DNA of 64,000 bases from Stictocephala bisonia (GCA_035578905.1 JAQJVL010000197.1:403243-467242), one strand, 5' to 3'; positions 35,648 through 46,572 are shown, counted from the first letter of the stretch. The notes: a model not told the origin generated them from the sequence alone. Numbers and translations are program-made.

Positions 35648-38600
35648 ATAATGCTGGTTTCTCCTAATCAACTCTTTATTTTACATACAACTTGTATAGT
35701 AAAAAAACAGCTAAGTAACTGAAAATACCTTAAAGTATTTTTTTTATACTTATTAAAAGAACTATGGGCTTAATAACAGTTCATAAAGATCCTAAAAAAA
35801 AAAATTCAAACTCACTAGAGTACGGAACTATGTATAAAAATATCGAAAAAAGCTAAAAATAGACAATCAGTTTGTGGAATAACTGTACGTGATGGAATTT
35901 TTTCACTATTTTCCCGAAATTAGCGTTGAAAATACTATAAAAATCACTTATTCAATTAAAAAAAAATTTTATGTCACAGACCTGTGTTATACGTGAAGAT
36001 AGTTTTTAAAAAAGTGCATATTATGCAAATTCATTTGCAATATAATATTATGCAAAATATTGTTTTAAAGTGAAGGCTGATTTAAGATGTATATAATGTT
36101 TTTGTACATATAATCGTTTAGGTGGTAAAATTAAAACCTAAAATTGATAATGATGAAAAGCAATATAGTTTTATTTCAAAAAAGTAGTTAAGAGGAAAGA
36201 TGAATTACGCCAAGTGATGTACGAGGGTAGGCAAAACACTCTTTACATGAAGTTACGTGTATAACATATTTCACAACGTGTCTGAAAGCAAAAACATAAT
36301 TTATAATGTACCAGCTGAATTGGTCGTTGAAGTGTAAAATGTAGCATCAGCTGTTTGTCCTTTATACACTGAAGTGTAATTACCAACCTCATTAGCGCCA
36401 TTAATGACACCTATTAAGGCCGAGGCAGTGGAATGAAAAACTACTCTGGTCGTTGTTAAATTGCTGGATAAATATTGACATAGTTTTCATTAACATATCG
36501 CATGTTTTAATTGTAGAGACTGATTTGTCAGATATTTATAGGTAAAGTAGTAACAAAGTATTAACAAAGTAATTAACAAACATTATTAACAAAGTAACAA
36601 ATTAAATTATAACATATGAGTTGATTATCGTAATTTTTCGAGGTTCTTTTCCTAAACTACATAATTTAGTACATAAATATATGAAAATCATGCATGGTAG
36701 TTGAATAGTAATATTTAAATTTATAAACAATATTAAAGAATTTAAGATAAAACACATTAAAAAAGAAAACAGATTTTTGTTTTTTTTTAGTTTTTCATTT
36801 TTAGTATAAATATAACAATAGTTTTTAGTTTTCCAGTCGGAACAGTTTCTAAGTTTTGTAAATCTTATGTTATTTAAAATTTAAGTGTATAGTAACAATA
36901 TACTGAAATTGCAAATAAAAAAATATTAAGGCTTGATTGTTCTTAATTTTTATAAATGCATGTGATCAATTTGTTAATTTTTTTAAACATTATTTATGAA
37001 CTAAGAACTACAATCTCTTCAATCTTAAGTTGAAAATGGTTTCATTTGAAATGTCTTACAATGAACTTCCATCAAATGTTTTAAAACATTTTTTAACGAC
37101 TTACATATTCATACCTAAGGCATATAGTGTAGTTGTTTTTATGGATCATGTTTTACGTAAACACATGTGTCCTTTACATGTCATTTTCGGGTGTTTTAGC
37201 AGCACAGTAAGCACTGAAAGTATTTTGCGCATTTCCTTTCTCATAATAACTCCTTATGCATTGTTAATAATTTAGAGTTGTGAAATAGTTTTTCTCTGTT
37301 ATTTTAATAAGGGTGTTTATATTTTGCAAAATTTTGCAACATTCTATAACTGGAAGTCTTAAAAAAAAAACTTGATTCTTATTACGACAAATTAACAGTA
37401 ATTTTTTAAAATTTATCTAATTATCAACATAATCTTTACGTGTGAAGATCTTTCTATCTCCAGTTAAATTGTTGCGAATACGTATTTATATCATAAGTAT
37501 TGTTCAATGGGTATCGTAAAAGTGTTATTAACAAATTTTATTGTCTATACACTATTATATAGTTTTAAATAATGGAAGGGACTCCACGTTGTACTTTGCA
37601 TATTGTTTTAGAAATCTGCTCATCCGATTCGTATTTCATTAAAATAATTTGATATGTTCATACATTATAGGCAATAAAACATATCGTCTTTATAGGTCAA
37701 CGAGCAATACAAACACAAACCACTCGTATTTACAAAACACAGTTTTAACATTCCACCAAATATGCAAATGAATCAAACATCCTCAAACCATCAGCTCACT
37801 ACCATCAACATTAAGTATCTCCAACATTTATTTTCAGGAATCGAATTGTGGTATATACCAGTAGGCAGGATACAAGTTGGTAGAATTAAAAATGTTAGCA
37901 TGTCTTATATGATACCTACTAGATGTTACTTTTGTTTAAAAATGTAACCAATACTACATTTTAAAATTCCAAAATGAAGTTTGGCAGATGTTAAGTGGAA
38001 ATTAGTTAGTCAATTTATAGTTATGTTTTTAAAATAACATATTATATATGGGAAAACTGTTTCTAACAAACGAGTAAATATACTCAACAGAAAGTAGGTC
38101 GACAAGTACCTCTATAAATCTGTTTGGAGACAGTAAAGTATTTACGGATCTGCGATCCTCTAAGTAAGTTATGTCCTACGTTGGCTTCCTGTTATTGACT
38201 ATGCCATATCGTATACCTTGTCTTCAAAGTAGTGTAGATAACAGTAGATTTATTTACTTTACCATATATGTAAAATTTTAATAATAATAATAATGGCAAC
38301 TATGAAAAAACCTACTGTCATAGAAGAAAACGACTTATATTGTAAGCGTATAAATAAAACAGTTTCCATCAAAACAATTCTTTTATTCACGATGCCTTAG
38401 ATTTATATTTTTGAAACTTTTAAAGATGTTCTACCAAGGAGAAATGCTGGAAACATTATTTTATTTACGAAAATAAAATTTTACATAAAATAAAACGGAT
38501 ATAAAAGCAGTAAAATAAAATTAAGAATGAATATATGCCGTAAAAATATCTCTCTCAATTCAGCTTTTTTTATATTTCAGCACAGTTTTCATATACGTCT

Positions 38601-39186
38601 CTATCATTTTTTAGATGAATGTAAAATAATGAGACGTATAGTTTCACGTGACATCTTCAAAAACGATGAATATTATTAAGTAAATACCACGCGTTTAAAA
38701 TTACATATTCTTTAGAAAAACTTATAAATTCTTCTTTCGTACCAAATCAAATTTTGCCATTAAAAATTTTTTTAGGGAAAAGGGATGCTCTAAAGATAGT
38801 TGGTTAAATATTATAAATATGTAAAGGCTAAAAAATATTATTGTGTTAGTTGAATATAATAATTAATATTGATGAAACGTTATCCAATATTGAGTAATTA
38901 TATATTAATATTGAATGTAGTTGGGAATGTACAAGCAAATCATGTATCATTATGATCATATAAATATCTATATAATTCACGAAAGAAAATATCCTAAATG
39001 CAGTTCGTGTTTCGTCAAAGGTAATATGAGTGTATAAATATATATGTAATGAGTATTACAAAGATTTAAGCTGATTTACCCCACAATACAACAAATAAAC
39101 ACGTCACATTACCTAAAATATATGATCCTAATGCTGTAAATAGTTTAAAAACGTTCTTTTGGGAAAATGGGTTGTTTACAATGTGA
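35648..39186. other. AT-rich non-coding DNA, no gene seen
   Basis: Several short ORFs (such as 37,030-37,275) have no recognised features. An (ata)n run lies at about 38,279-38,295. A slightly GC-richer patch at 36,310-36,450 is unassigned. Confidence 0.55.
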
Positions 39187-39384
39187 TTGACTATGAACTT
39201 AGTATTTACAATCAGTATCTTTATTGTCGTCATCATCATTATTTATCATCATCATCACCACCTTAATCATCACCATCATTATAATTATCAAAATCACCAC
39301 AGCCCTCCACCAACAACCTTACGTTTCATAATTGTCATCATAATAATCACAATCGTCATCATAATTGGAATTGCTGAAAAATGA
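39187..39384 (+). repeat. (CAT/CAC)n low-complexity tract
   Basis: The sequence is made of catcatcat, caccacc and attatc words. It creates a His/Ile-rich 65-codon ORF that I regard as spurious. Confidence 0.8.
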
Positions 39385-39425
39385 CAGAATCACTGGTTTA
39401 AGGGTTCCGAGATTTCACTAGGCTC

Positions 39426-40160
39426 TGTACCGGGTCTTTTGACCGGTACATTTAGTTTTTTTTTTGTCGTTGGCTGCCGGGCTGCTTGAGATCGCTCATG
39501 CCCTGCGTTTCGCGTACTTTGGTGGCCGTTGGCTCAGTTCCGTTTCGTTCCGTGTTCCAGCAGCTTCGGTCAGGTTGGCCTGTCTGTTCAGTTGTCTTGT
39601 GCTGCCTGCAGAAATAGACATGTTCGGCTAAGGCTCCTAAAACTCCAGGGTCCTTGAGTAGGACGTTTCTACCCTCAGCCTGCCGTCCGGGGATTGTCGA
39701 CCTTCTGCACTGCTAGCCTGGCCTGAGGACCATGTTGGAGCCTGGAGTCGCCCGCTACCCGCTCTACATCTTTGGGGTAGAAGTCTTCGGTCCTCAGGTC
39801 AGTGCGTTCCTTTTTGGTTTCCCGGCGGCTGAGCTGGGGGGGGGGTTTAGTTTAAAAAGTAAAAAAAAGTGCAAAAGGAAAGAAGAAAAAAAATGTTTGT
39901 GGAACTTTATGTGGCCTAGGCCTAAACTTCTAAACTTGGACAGTGATTTTATACAACACAGCCATTGGGGACTTATATATTTTTTATTAAAGGGAAAAGA
40001 AAACGTGAAATACAAAAAAGAACTTTTTGGATGTTAATATTTATTTATATTTCTTGTTATTAATTAATTAGTTTTATTTGTTGTTAGATATGTTAGAGTT
40101 TATATTTGTTAGGTCCCCATTGTTAAATCCTGTTATTATTTATTTATATGTTTAGGCCTA
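39426..40160 (+). repeat. Truncated 5' LTR of Gypsy element 2
   Basis: It begins tgtaccgggtcttttgaccg with an inverted repeat (tgtaccgg/ccggtaca) and matches 51,085-51,817. Homology stops abruptly after tttaggccta at 40,160, where Polinton sequence begins. About 620 bp of the LTR are absent. Confidence 0.9.
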
Positions 40161-40173
40161 AGTAGTAACTGGG

Positions 40174-40800
40174 GGGATATGGAACAGGGCGAGGGCGAGA
40201 GGCCGGTATGACGGGATCGGACGGCCATGTGCGGCACGTACTGCAATCCCGTCAAACCAATCTCCCGGCCATTTGCAACCCCGTCAAACCAATCTCCCCG
40301 GCCATCTTGGATCACGTGACTTTGTGCCGGCCATCTGCAATCCCATCAAACCAATCTCCCCGGCCAAAAGGGCGAGAGGCCGGTATGACGGGATCGGACG
40401 ACCATGTGCGGCAACGTACTGCAATCCCGTCAAACCAATCTCCCCCGCACGATGGGCGAGAGGCCGTTATGACGGGATGGGACGACATGTACGGCAACGT
40501 ACTGCAATCCCATCAAACCAATCTCCCCGGCCATCTGCAATCCCGTCAAACCAATCTCGCCGGCCATCTGCAATCCCGTCAAACCAATCTCGCCGGCCAT
40601 CTGCAATCCCGTGAAACCAATCTCCCCGGCCATCTGCAATCCCGTCAAACCAATCTCCCTGGCCATCTTGGATCACGTGACTAGGAGGTGGGATATGGAA
40701 CAGGGCGAGGGCGCGAGGCCGGTATGACAGGATGACAGGATTGGACGACATGTACTGAATCCCGTCATTCCAGCCTCCCCTTGGCGTATTCCCGTCAATC
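40174..40800 (+). repeat. Polinton terminal region: nested GC-rich repeats, including 33-bp units
   Basis: At 40,528-40,660 the unit ggccatctgcaatcccgtc plus aaaccaatctcgcc repeats every 33 bp, about four times. Larger blocks (gggatatggaacagggcgag, gaggccggtatgacgggat) recur at 40,174, 40,360, 40,450 and 40,690. Long ORFs in several frames (such as 40,208-40,684) follow the repeats and are not credible genes. CACGTG sites occur at 40,313-40,318 and 40,674-40,679. Confidence 0.85.
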
Positions 40801-40829
40801 CAATCTCCCAGGTGCGCGCTTTTTTTTGA

Positions 40830-41461
40830 TGACGTCACGATGGGCAAGTTATGTTTTTTTCAGCCAGCTGTTTTGTGTGTGATGACGTCACGAGGAGGTT
40901 GGTATTTGATGGGGGGGATATGGAACAAAAGGGCGAGGGCGAGCCGCCATCTTTGGGCGAGCGGCCATCACGTGACTTTTTTTGTGAGTTCTTCTTCTTC
41001 GCCATGTGTTTTTTGTGCGCGCTTTTTTTTTGATGACGTCACGATGGGCGAGTTATGTTTTTTTTCAGCCAGCTGTTTTGTTAATCGTAAATTATACGTG
41101 TGTGATGACGTCACGAGGAGGTTGGTATTCGATGGGGGGATATGGAACAAAAGGGCGAGCCGCCATCTTTGGGCGAGCGGCCATCACGTAACTTTTTTTG
41201 TGAGTTCTTCTTCTTCTTCGCCATGTGTTTTTTCGTTGTTCTTCTTCTTCGTTTTTTTTTGTGCGCGCTTTTTTTGATGACGTCACGATGGGCGAGGTGA
41301 CTTCTGCCACCAGATGTCGTTGTTTCTTCTTCTTCTTCGGTTTTTTTATGCGCGATTTTTTTTGATGACGTCATGATGGGCGAGGTGACTTCCAGTGTCC
41401 GTCGTTGTTTTTTTTTTTCTTCAGCCAGCTGTTTTGTTCATATACGTGTGTGATGACGTCA
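40830..41461 (+). promoter_or_regulatory. Array of seven perfect TGACGTCA (CRE/ATF) palindromes
   Basis: Identical 8-bp palindromes lie at 40,830, 40,883, 41,034, 41,106, 41,278, 41,366 and 41,454 (start positions). They are embedded in a tandem block of roughly 200-220 bp that also carries ccgccatcttt words (YY1/Pho-like), cttcttctt tracts and a CACGTG at 40,969-40,974. TGACGTCA is the consensus for CREB/ATF-family bZIP factors. Flanks alternate between cgatgggc and cgaggagg. The array sits next to the leftward-reading structural genes. Its function as an enhancer or promoter is inferred. Confidence 0.7.
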
Positions 41462-41492
41462 CGAGGAGGTTGGTATTCGAAGGGCGACCACA

Positions 41493-42334
41493 TTATTTTA
41501 TTTTCATCAGATCCAAATACACGATGTTGTTAGCCGACGGGTTCACTATTGGACGGTTGTCCTGATCTACGATCGTTACGGTGATCACTTGAATTACCTT
41601 CAGTTGGCCGTCTATCGGAGCGTAATATCGCTCACGCGGGCATTCCGATATCTTGTAACCACGTGGCACGGCCGGGAAGAACGTGTAAAAATGCGATGTT
41701 CCTGGTGTTTGTGCGCGTGTAAGTCGTGGTGATTGCTGTAGCTGTTCTCCACTAGGTTGCATTGGATTTCTATAGCGTCCACAGCTCGTAGATTCGGTGG
41801 ATTCGGCCCAATCGTGGTTCGATCGGCCTCGAAATATAACAATTCACCTTCCTCGGAATCAGCTTCTTTCCGGTTATTGGTGGTGCCGTCTGTGGCCGAT
41901 TCTGGTTGTTCAAAGCCCAAGAGTCTTCTAACCGTGGTGTCCAAAGCGAATTTCAACGGTGATACAATATACACGACTGTACCGTGCTTCGCTTTCGAGA
42001 TGATGAATATGCCAGAATCTATGTCCGCCACACCTAACGAATCGATGAAACGTCTACACGTTTTTTCCAGAGATTCCAAGGTGTAATGTCACTGCTCCAG
42101 TGTTAGTGTCCTGACAGAATCGTTCGGGCTGTCAGCGGCCGTTCGAGCTGGCCAGAAATGCACGTTAGCAATTCTCGGTAAGTTCAGGATGTTGTTGTCC
42201 GAATAGAATCCGCATAGAGCCAAACGGTAATCACTGGCATCGTCCAAGTGGATCGGGTGTTCCAGGTGAAGTGTGATCACCGGACCCTGCCCGAATAGTT
42301 TCAACAAAGGCATTTTATATCGCTTGGTCAACAC
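41493..42334 (-). pseudogene. Polinton penton-like (minor capsid) structural protein, broken
   Basis: Three minus-strand pieces follow one another: 42,334-42,089, then 42,079 down to about 41,700, then 41,762-41,493. An in-frame TGA at 42,091-42,089 separates the first two, and a frameshift around 41,690-41,720 separates the last two. The start (probably the Met at 42,313) has an ITLHLEHPIHLDDASDYRLA block, followed by a CGFYSDNNI block, as in the N-terminal part of Polinton penton-like proteins. The C-terminal part has VPRGYKISE and TIVDQDNRPI blocks. I assign it by these patterns and by genome position. Confidence in 'structural' is higher than in 'penton'. Confidence 0.55.
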
Positions 42335-42346
42335 TACACGCTTATA

Positions 42347-42580
42347 TTATTTGGCCATTTGTTTCTGGTGTTCTCGAAACAGTGTACCCGTTATGCGTAT
42401 GAGATCAGTCAAATCCCTATCGTACTCTTCGATTTTATTGTACAATTTCGTTTCCAACGCGTTGAGCCGTCGATCGGTTTTAGTTTGAAACTGTGAGAAC
42501 TCAGATCGCAACGCGTCTTGCTTCGATCCGCCGGTCCCACACTCTCCGAAACGATTAATACAGAACTTATGACTGTACAT
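42347..42580 (-). CDS. Small Polinton coiled-coil protein, unknown role
   Basis: The protein has 77 codons. Residues about 20-70 are charged, with heptad-like spacing (FQTKTDRRLNALETKLYNKI), suggesting a coiled coil. It lies between the penton-like gene and the 104-codon gene in the same direction. It has some resemblance in style to the longer coiled-coil gene at 43,019, with which it may be related. I know no function. Confidence 0.5.
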   Translation of the reverse strand: MYSHKFCINRFGECGTGGSKQDALRSEFSQFQTKTDRRLNALETKLYNKIEEYDRDLTDLIRITGTLFREHQKQMAK

Positions 42581-42653
42581 GCTGACGGTATTAACTCCTA
42601 CACATGTCTTATAATCGGAACAAAAAAAATGAAGTTTTTTTTAAAAATATAGT

Positions 42654-42968
42654 CTATACAGTGCGCAACCGGATGTTGTACGTAGTGCCTATTTTCTCTC
42701 CTCTCGACAGTTGTAGCGTTTCGGGGATGGGCTCTTTAGGATCGAATACTTCTGCGTAGCGTTTTGGCAGGAACACGTCGATCTCCTCACAGCCATCGTC
42801 GGCTAGCGATCGGTCCAATAGTGTGGCCACCGGAATCTCACCGTATTTGGTTTGTACGATTCTCATGCGTTTCACAGGGTAGAACGTATTTCCGTCCAAC
42901 CGATCGAGTCTCACGGTTTTAGAGAACTGTAGTGTGGCTTCGTTGAACCGTTGTACGAAGCTGGCCAT
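42654..42968 (-). CDS. Conserved Polinton-associated small protein (104 codons)
   Basis: The ORF is intact with an ATG at 42,968. It starts MASFVQRFNEATLQFSKTV and continues with LDRLDGNTFYPVKRMR and a TKYGEIPVATLL block. I have seen this pattern in unnamed insect proteins near Polinton genes, but no function is established that I can cite. No membrane segment or zinc motif is visible. It is co-directional with the protease and structural genes, so a virion or packaging accessory role is a guess. Confidence 0.5.
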   Translation of the reverse strand: MASFVQRFNEATLQFSKTVRLDRLDGNTFYPVKRMRIVQTKYGEIPVATLLDRSLADDGCEEIDVFLPKRYAEVFDPKEPIPETLQLSRGEKIGTTYNIRLRTV

Positions 42969-43018
42969 GTTGTGTTTAAAACGTAGTCGGACACGTTTAC
43001 TCTCACTCTCTTATTATA

Positions 43019-43597
43019 TTAGGGTGACGGGTGTACGACGTCCAGCTGTCTATCAATTAGCTTGATCTTTTCGTTCGTTCGTCTTTCGAACTCGCTAATT
43101 TTGTTGTTTAGTTCAACGAGTTCTACTCGAACTACAACGTCGTAGTTGTGTTTAGATCTAGTGACGTTACAGATACGCCTGTGTCCTTTGATCTGTACAC
43201 AGTCCGGTTGCGATGTGGTGTCGAATACTTTGCTGAAAACGTTTGCGGCCTCGTCCAACTGTGTCTTGGTGACAAGATCGTTTTTGTCGACACCCTTCGA
43301 AGATGATGCGATCCTTTTGTTGCCGACGCTGATGTAGTTTTCAGACACTTTTATGGCGTCTACAAGTGCATCGGTTTTCGACAAATGACCCATCAGTTTG
43401 TTCTCGACTTGTTCAAACGCTTTTGTCATTTCGCGGTTAAACTCCTTTTTCAAGCTTCCTATCTGAGATTCTAAATAATCCCGACTAACACCACTACCAC
43501 CACCACCACCACCACCAACACTGTCTGCTGAACATTCCGTATCACCGAATCTGTCGATTAGAAAACCACCGTCATACCCACCAGGACATCCATCCAT
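43019..43597 (-). CDS. Polinton coiled-coil protein with poly-Gly tract
   Basis: The protein has 192 codons. A run of seven glycines near residues 28-34 is encoded by an (acc)n-type tract at 43,493-43,520. Two long charged, helical-looking stretches follow (about residues 38-85 and 155-190). Its ATG overlaps the 3' end of the protease frame by about 26 bp, as in compact viral-like gene layouts. The family is not recognised. A structural or fibre-like role is possible but unsupported. Confidence 0.5.
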   Translation of the reverse strand: MDGCPGGYDGGFLIDRFGDTECSADSVGGGGGGGSGVSRDYLESQIGSLKKEFNREMTKAFEQVENKLMGHLSKTDALVDAIKVSENYISVGNKRIASSSKGVDKNDLVTKTQLDEAANVFSKVFDTTSQPDCVQIKGHRRICNVTRSKHNYDVVVRVELVELNNKISEFERRTNEKIKLIDRQLDVVHPSP

Positions 43598-44012
43598 ATT
43601 TGTTGTCCCTTATATCATTCACAATTGTGTTCCAATTCACGTGTCCGTCGCACTTTGAATATCTGCGCAATACTTCTAAACACAGGTGGCCGCAGATTGG
43701 TGGATCTTCGAAATTCTGGATGCCACAGTCGTTGTACACCAGACCGTCACCACCGTTCAGATAGCGAACCAACTCTATTGGTGGTGGAGTGTCCCCGTAC
43801 GAGTCGAAATAGAACTTGTTCCTGTCACCGACTTTGACGTAGCACGTCCAGTGAGTGCCGTCGGAATCGACATCTCCCAGGTTTAGGATTCCACATTCCG
43901 TGTGATTTGACGTGACCGGTAGTAGCTGTCGAACAAACACTCCGCGAAAGTTTTTGATTTTCAACACGTCGTTGGCGTATCGTTCGATTTCACCGAGTGA
44001 GAGAGGATCTAT
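43572..44012 (-). pseudogene. Polinton adenovirus-type cysteine protease (PRO)
   Basis: The motifs of the adenain/Ulp1-like fold appear in order. His is in DGTHW (residue 39 of the frame from 43,967), Asp in FDSYG (55), Gln in CGIQNF (84) and Cys in ICGHLCLEVL (92). The family processes capsid proteins in the particle. The frame is open upstream of 43,967 as far as 44,012 and reads DPLSLGEIERYAND there. No ATG exists, and the codon at 44,012-44,010 is ATA, which overlaps the TAG of the upstream gene. The catalytic set is intact, but the start appears lost, so I list it as probably inactive. Confidence 0.7.
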
Positions 44013-44482
44013 TTTTTAAATATCAACGAGTCCAACTTCATATTGATGCAACGTTTGAGACCGCTACCTTTGGGGTCTTTAGTGATTACCGAGTCCAACT
44101 CGTTGTCGATGAGGTCTTTCAACCACGGTATGAACCTCTCTCGAAGTAGCGGTGCGATATTCTTTCTAACTAAAGGCGAAAGGAACCGTTTGCCACCGGG
44201 AACATCGTCTTCAATAAAGTTCATCATTTCCTTCAACAGACCGCCTTCCTTGTTTTTCATCAACTGGTCGTAGCTGAGCGCTAACCGAACGCCGGTCTTG
44301 TTTTTGACGGCTTTGCTTACGGCTTTGTGTTGCAGTTCGGTGAGCAGTATGTGATCGCTGCCACCACCGATGTTGTCGTGCGAAAGACCGATCACCACGG
44401 TCCTGCGTTTCTTGTAAGCGGTTTTCATTTTTCGCTTTTGTCCGTCAGACAGACAGATCTTGTGTCTGTGCAGTTCACTCAT
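44009..44482 (-). CDS. Basic Polinton protein of unknown role
   Basis: I prefer the Met at 44,482 (MSELHRHKICLSDGQKRKMK). The longer frame to 44,584 would overlap the start of the divergent integrase. The first 30 residues are rich in Lys and Arg, and later blocks include LTELQHKAVSKA and a KEGGLLKEMM segment. The intergenic space to the integrase ATG is only about 60 bp, suggesting a shared divergent promoter. A basic core or DNA-associated protein is plausible. The TAG stop overlaps the presumed protease start. Confidence 0.5.
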   Translation of the reverse strand: MSELHRHKICLSDGQKRKMKTAYKKRRTVVIGLSHDNIGGGSDHILLTELQHKAVSKAVKNKTGVRLALSYDQLMKNKEGGLLKEMMNFIEDDVPGGKRFLSPLVRKNIAPLLRERFIPWLKDLIDNELDSVITKDPKGSGLKRCINMKLDSLIFKK

Positions 44483-44541
44483 ATTGGTTTCCACCGGTAC
44501 ACTAGTAGCACATATACTAGTACTACTTATAGTAAGTCGCG

Positions 44542-45528
44542 ATGGAGACGTACTACACCAAATGCAAACAGAAAACACGATCACTGGTCGACACCGATGA
44601 AGTGGTGCAAACGGAAAACAAGAAATGGCGTGTCAAAAACACTTGCGCACTGTGCGGCAGTGAGAAAAGCACCTTCATCAAAATGAAACCGGGTGACGAG
44701 GACCGATCGCGTGAATACGCCGAAGCTAAAGAACTACATCGCGCGGTTATCAAGAAGTTTCCCAAACGAAAAATAGTCACTACGTGTATAGACGACCTGT
44801 GGGCGGCCGATCTCGTGATTATGGACAGATACGTGAAGGAAAACGATGGTTACAGATACATGTTGAATGTGATCGACACTTTTTCCAAGTACGCCTGGTC
44901 TGAACCGTTGACTAGGAAGAGTGGCCAACACGTGGCCGATGCTTTCGAAGCAATCATAAGGCGTGCCGAAAAGACAGGCCACAACACACCGAATCTATTG
45001 CACGTCGATAAGGGTCGGGAGTTTGTTAACAAAGATTTCAAACAACTGTTGGAAACATATGGCATCAAGATGTACCATACTGAAAATGAAGAAAAGAGTG
45101 CGATCGTCGAACGTTTCAACCGCACTCTCAACGAACGTATGAAAGTTCAGTTCGAAATGCGACACACGTTTCGATGGATCGACACGGTGCAAGACCTACT
45201 TCGTCAGTACAACACCACTGTGCACAGGACCATACGAATGCGACCCTCGGACGTTGACAAGAGTTGTGAACCACGATTGCAGAATCTGTACGAATCGATG
45301 CAGCCGACCACAGTGAGGAAGTCAAAGTTGAGTATCGGTGATCGTGTCAGGATAGTGGCTAAGAAAGATACATTCGCCAATAAGTACAGTCGCAATTGGA
45401 ACCGAGAGATATTTGTTGTTTCGAAATTATTGAACACGGCACCGATCACGTATAGAATCAAAGACTCTGACGGTGAAGAGATATTGGGTTCGTTTTACGA
45501 GAGAGAACTGCAAAAGACCGTGTTTTAA
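44542..45528 (+). CDS. Polinton retroviral-type integrase (INT) with N-terminal zinc-ribbon-like region
   Basis: The ORF is intact at 328 codons. The DDE triad is Asp90 (WAAD), Asp156 (LLHVDKGREF) and Glu190 (SAIVERFNRTL). The C-terminal region has LSIGDRVRI and an SH3-like stretch ending FYERELQK. The first 50 residues resemble a small zinc-binding module seen in viral proteins (TKCKQKT then CALCGSEKSTFIK). The first cysteine of its first pair is replaced by Tyr5. In Polintons this enzyme inserts the linear element into the host genome. The gene reads rightward, away from the capsid-side genes, and is followed after 10 bp by the ATPase. No break was seen. Confidence 0.88.
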   Translation: METYYTKCKQKTRSLVDTDEVVQTENKKWRVKNTCALCGSEKSTFIKMKPGDEDRSREYAEAKELHRAVIKKFPKRKIVTTCIDDLWAADLVIMDRYVKENDGYRYMLNVIDTFSKYAWSEPLTRKSGQHVADAFEAIIRRAEKTGHNTPNLLHVDKGREFVNKDFKQLLETYGIKMYHTENEEKSAIVERFNRTLNERMKVQFEMRHTFRWIDTVQDLLRQYNTTVHRTIRMRPSDVDKSCEPRLQNLYESMQPTTVRKSKLSIGDRVRIVAKKDTFANKYSRNWNREIFVVSKLLNTAPITYRIKDSDGEEILGSFYERELQKTVF

Positions 45529-45538
45529 TAAGTACACT

Positions 45539-46225
45539 ATGGAAATCGTGGTATACTGTAAGGACGGCACGGACACGGATCGTGAGGACCGTGTTTTACC
45601 CCAGCCGCTACGATGTCTGATCGTGGGTTCGTCCGGTTGCGGTAAAACCAACTTGTTGTTGAACATGATTTACAACAATCGTGGTGTGCAGTTCAAACAC
45701 TTGTACGTGTTCAGTCGTTCCATCGAACAACCGGCCTACGCCGAACTTCGAAAACATTACGAGCGCGTGGAAAAAGCGTTAGGATATAAATTCAGCCAGT
45801 TCTATTCAAACTGTGCCGATTTGATTCCACTGGACGAATGCAAGTTGAACTCGTTAGTTGTGTTCGACGATTGCCTGTTGGAGGAACAAATCAAGATCAA
45901 GGACTATTTCATCCGCGGCCGTCACAAACACGTATCTTGCGTATATCTCAGCCAGAGCTACGGCCGAGTCGACATGCAAGTCATTCGCAATAACGTCAAT
46001 CTACTCTGTGTGTTCAGCCAGAACAAACATTACACGCGAAGGATTTACGAAGACTTTGTCGGATCCGACACGACGTACGATGGTTTCGAAAGTATGTGCA
46101 AGCACTGCTGGAGCAAACCTCACGGGTTCATCACCGTGGACACGACAAGGAAGGCACACAACGGCAAGTACAGGTGTATGTTGAAAAACTACATTTTAAT
46201 CGTCACGTCGAAAAACGATATTTAG
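45539..46225 (+). CDS. Polinton packaging ATPase (FtsK/HerA type)
   Basis: The preferred start is the ATG at 45,539 (MEIVVYCKDG), ten bases after the integrase stop, giving 228 codons. A longer frame from 45,473 overlaps the integrase. Walker A is GSSGCGKT (residues 30-37), and Walker B is LVVFDDC (about 106-112). A sensor-like YLSQSYGR follows. These match the genome-packaging ATPase that Polintons share with adenovirus-like and NCLDV-like viruses. The 3' end lies inside a 249-bp tandem duplication, so the last roughly 50 codons occur twice. The frame itself is unbroken. Confidence 0.85.
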   Translation: MEIVVYCKDGTDTDREDRVLPQPLRCLIVGSSGCGKTNLLLNMIYNNRGVQFKHLYVFSRSIEQPAYAELRKHYERVEKALGYKFSQFYSNCADLIPLDECKLNSLVVFDDCLLEEQIKIKDYFIRGRHKHVSCVYLSQSYGRVDMQVIRNNVNLLCVFSQNKHYTRRIYEDFVGSDTTYDGFESMCKHCWSKPHGFITVDTTRKAHNGKYRCMLKNYILIVTSKNDI

Positions 46226-46572
46226 GCCGAACGTGGATTAACGATATTTTAACGTTGAATTCGAGAAACGATATTTTGAGCAAACATCAAATAACGTTAT
46301 TATGACGTTGACGTTAAAATATCGTACGATGGTTTCGAAAGTATGTGCAAGCGCTGCTGGAGCAAACCTCACGGGTTCATCACCGTGGACACGACAAGGA
46401 AGGCACACAACGGTAAGTACAGGTGTATGTTGAAAAACTACATTTTAAACGTCATGTCGAAAAACGATATTTAGGCCGAACGTGGATTAACGATATTTTA
46501 ACGTTGACTTCGAGAAACGATATTTTGAGCAAACATCAAACAACGTTATTATGACGTTGACGTTAAAATATC
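46075..46572 (+). repeat. 249-bp tandem duplication covering the end of the ATPase gene
   Basis: The segment from gtacgatggtttcg at 46,075 recurs at 46,324 with a few changes. It covers the last part of the ATPase and the following aacgatattttaacgttg... region. Each copy carries near-inverted words (aacgatattttaacgttgac and gttgacgttaaaatatcgtt) that could form a hairpin. The second copy's coding part is a gene remnant without a start. Confidence 0.9.

Noticed and set aside
39187..39384. His-rich 65-codon ORF
   Set aside because: It is a CAT/CAC low-complexity tract with no other coding evidence.
40208..40684. ORFs of 113-158 codons in the Polinton terminal region
   Set aside because: They follow 33-bp repeats in several frames on both strands and have only repeat-derived composition.
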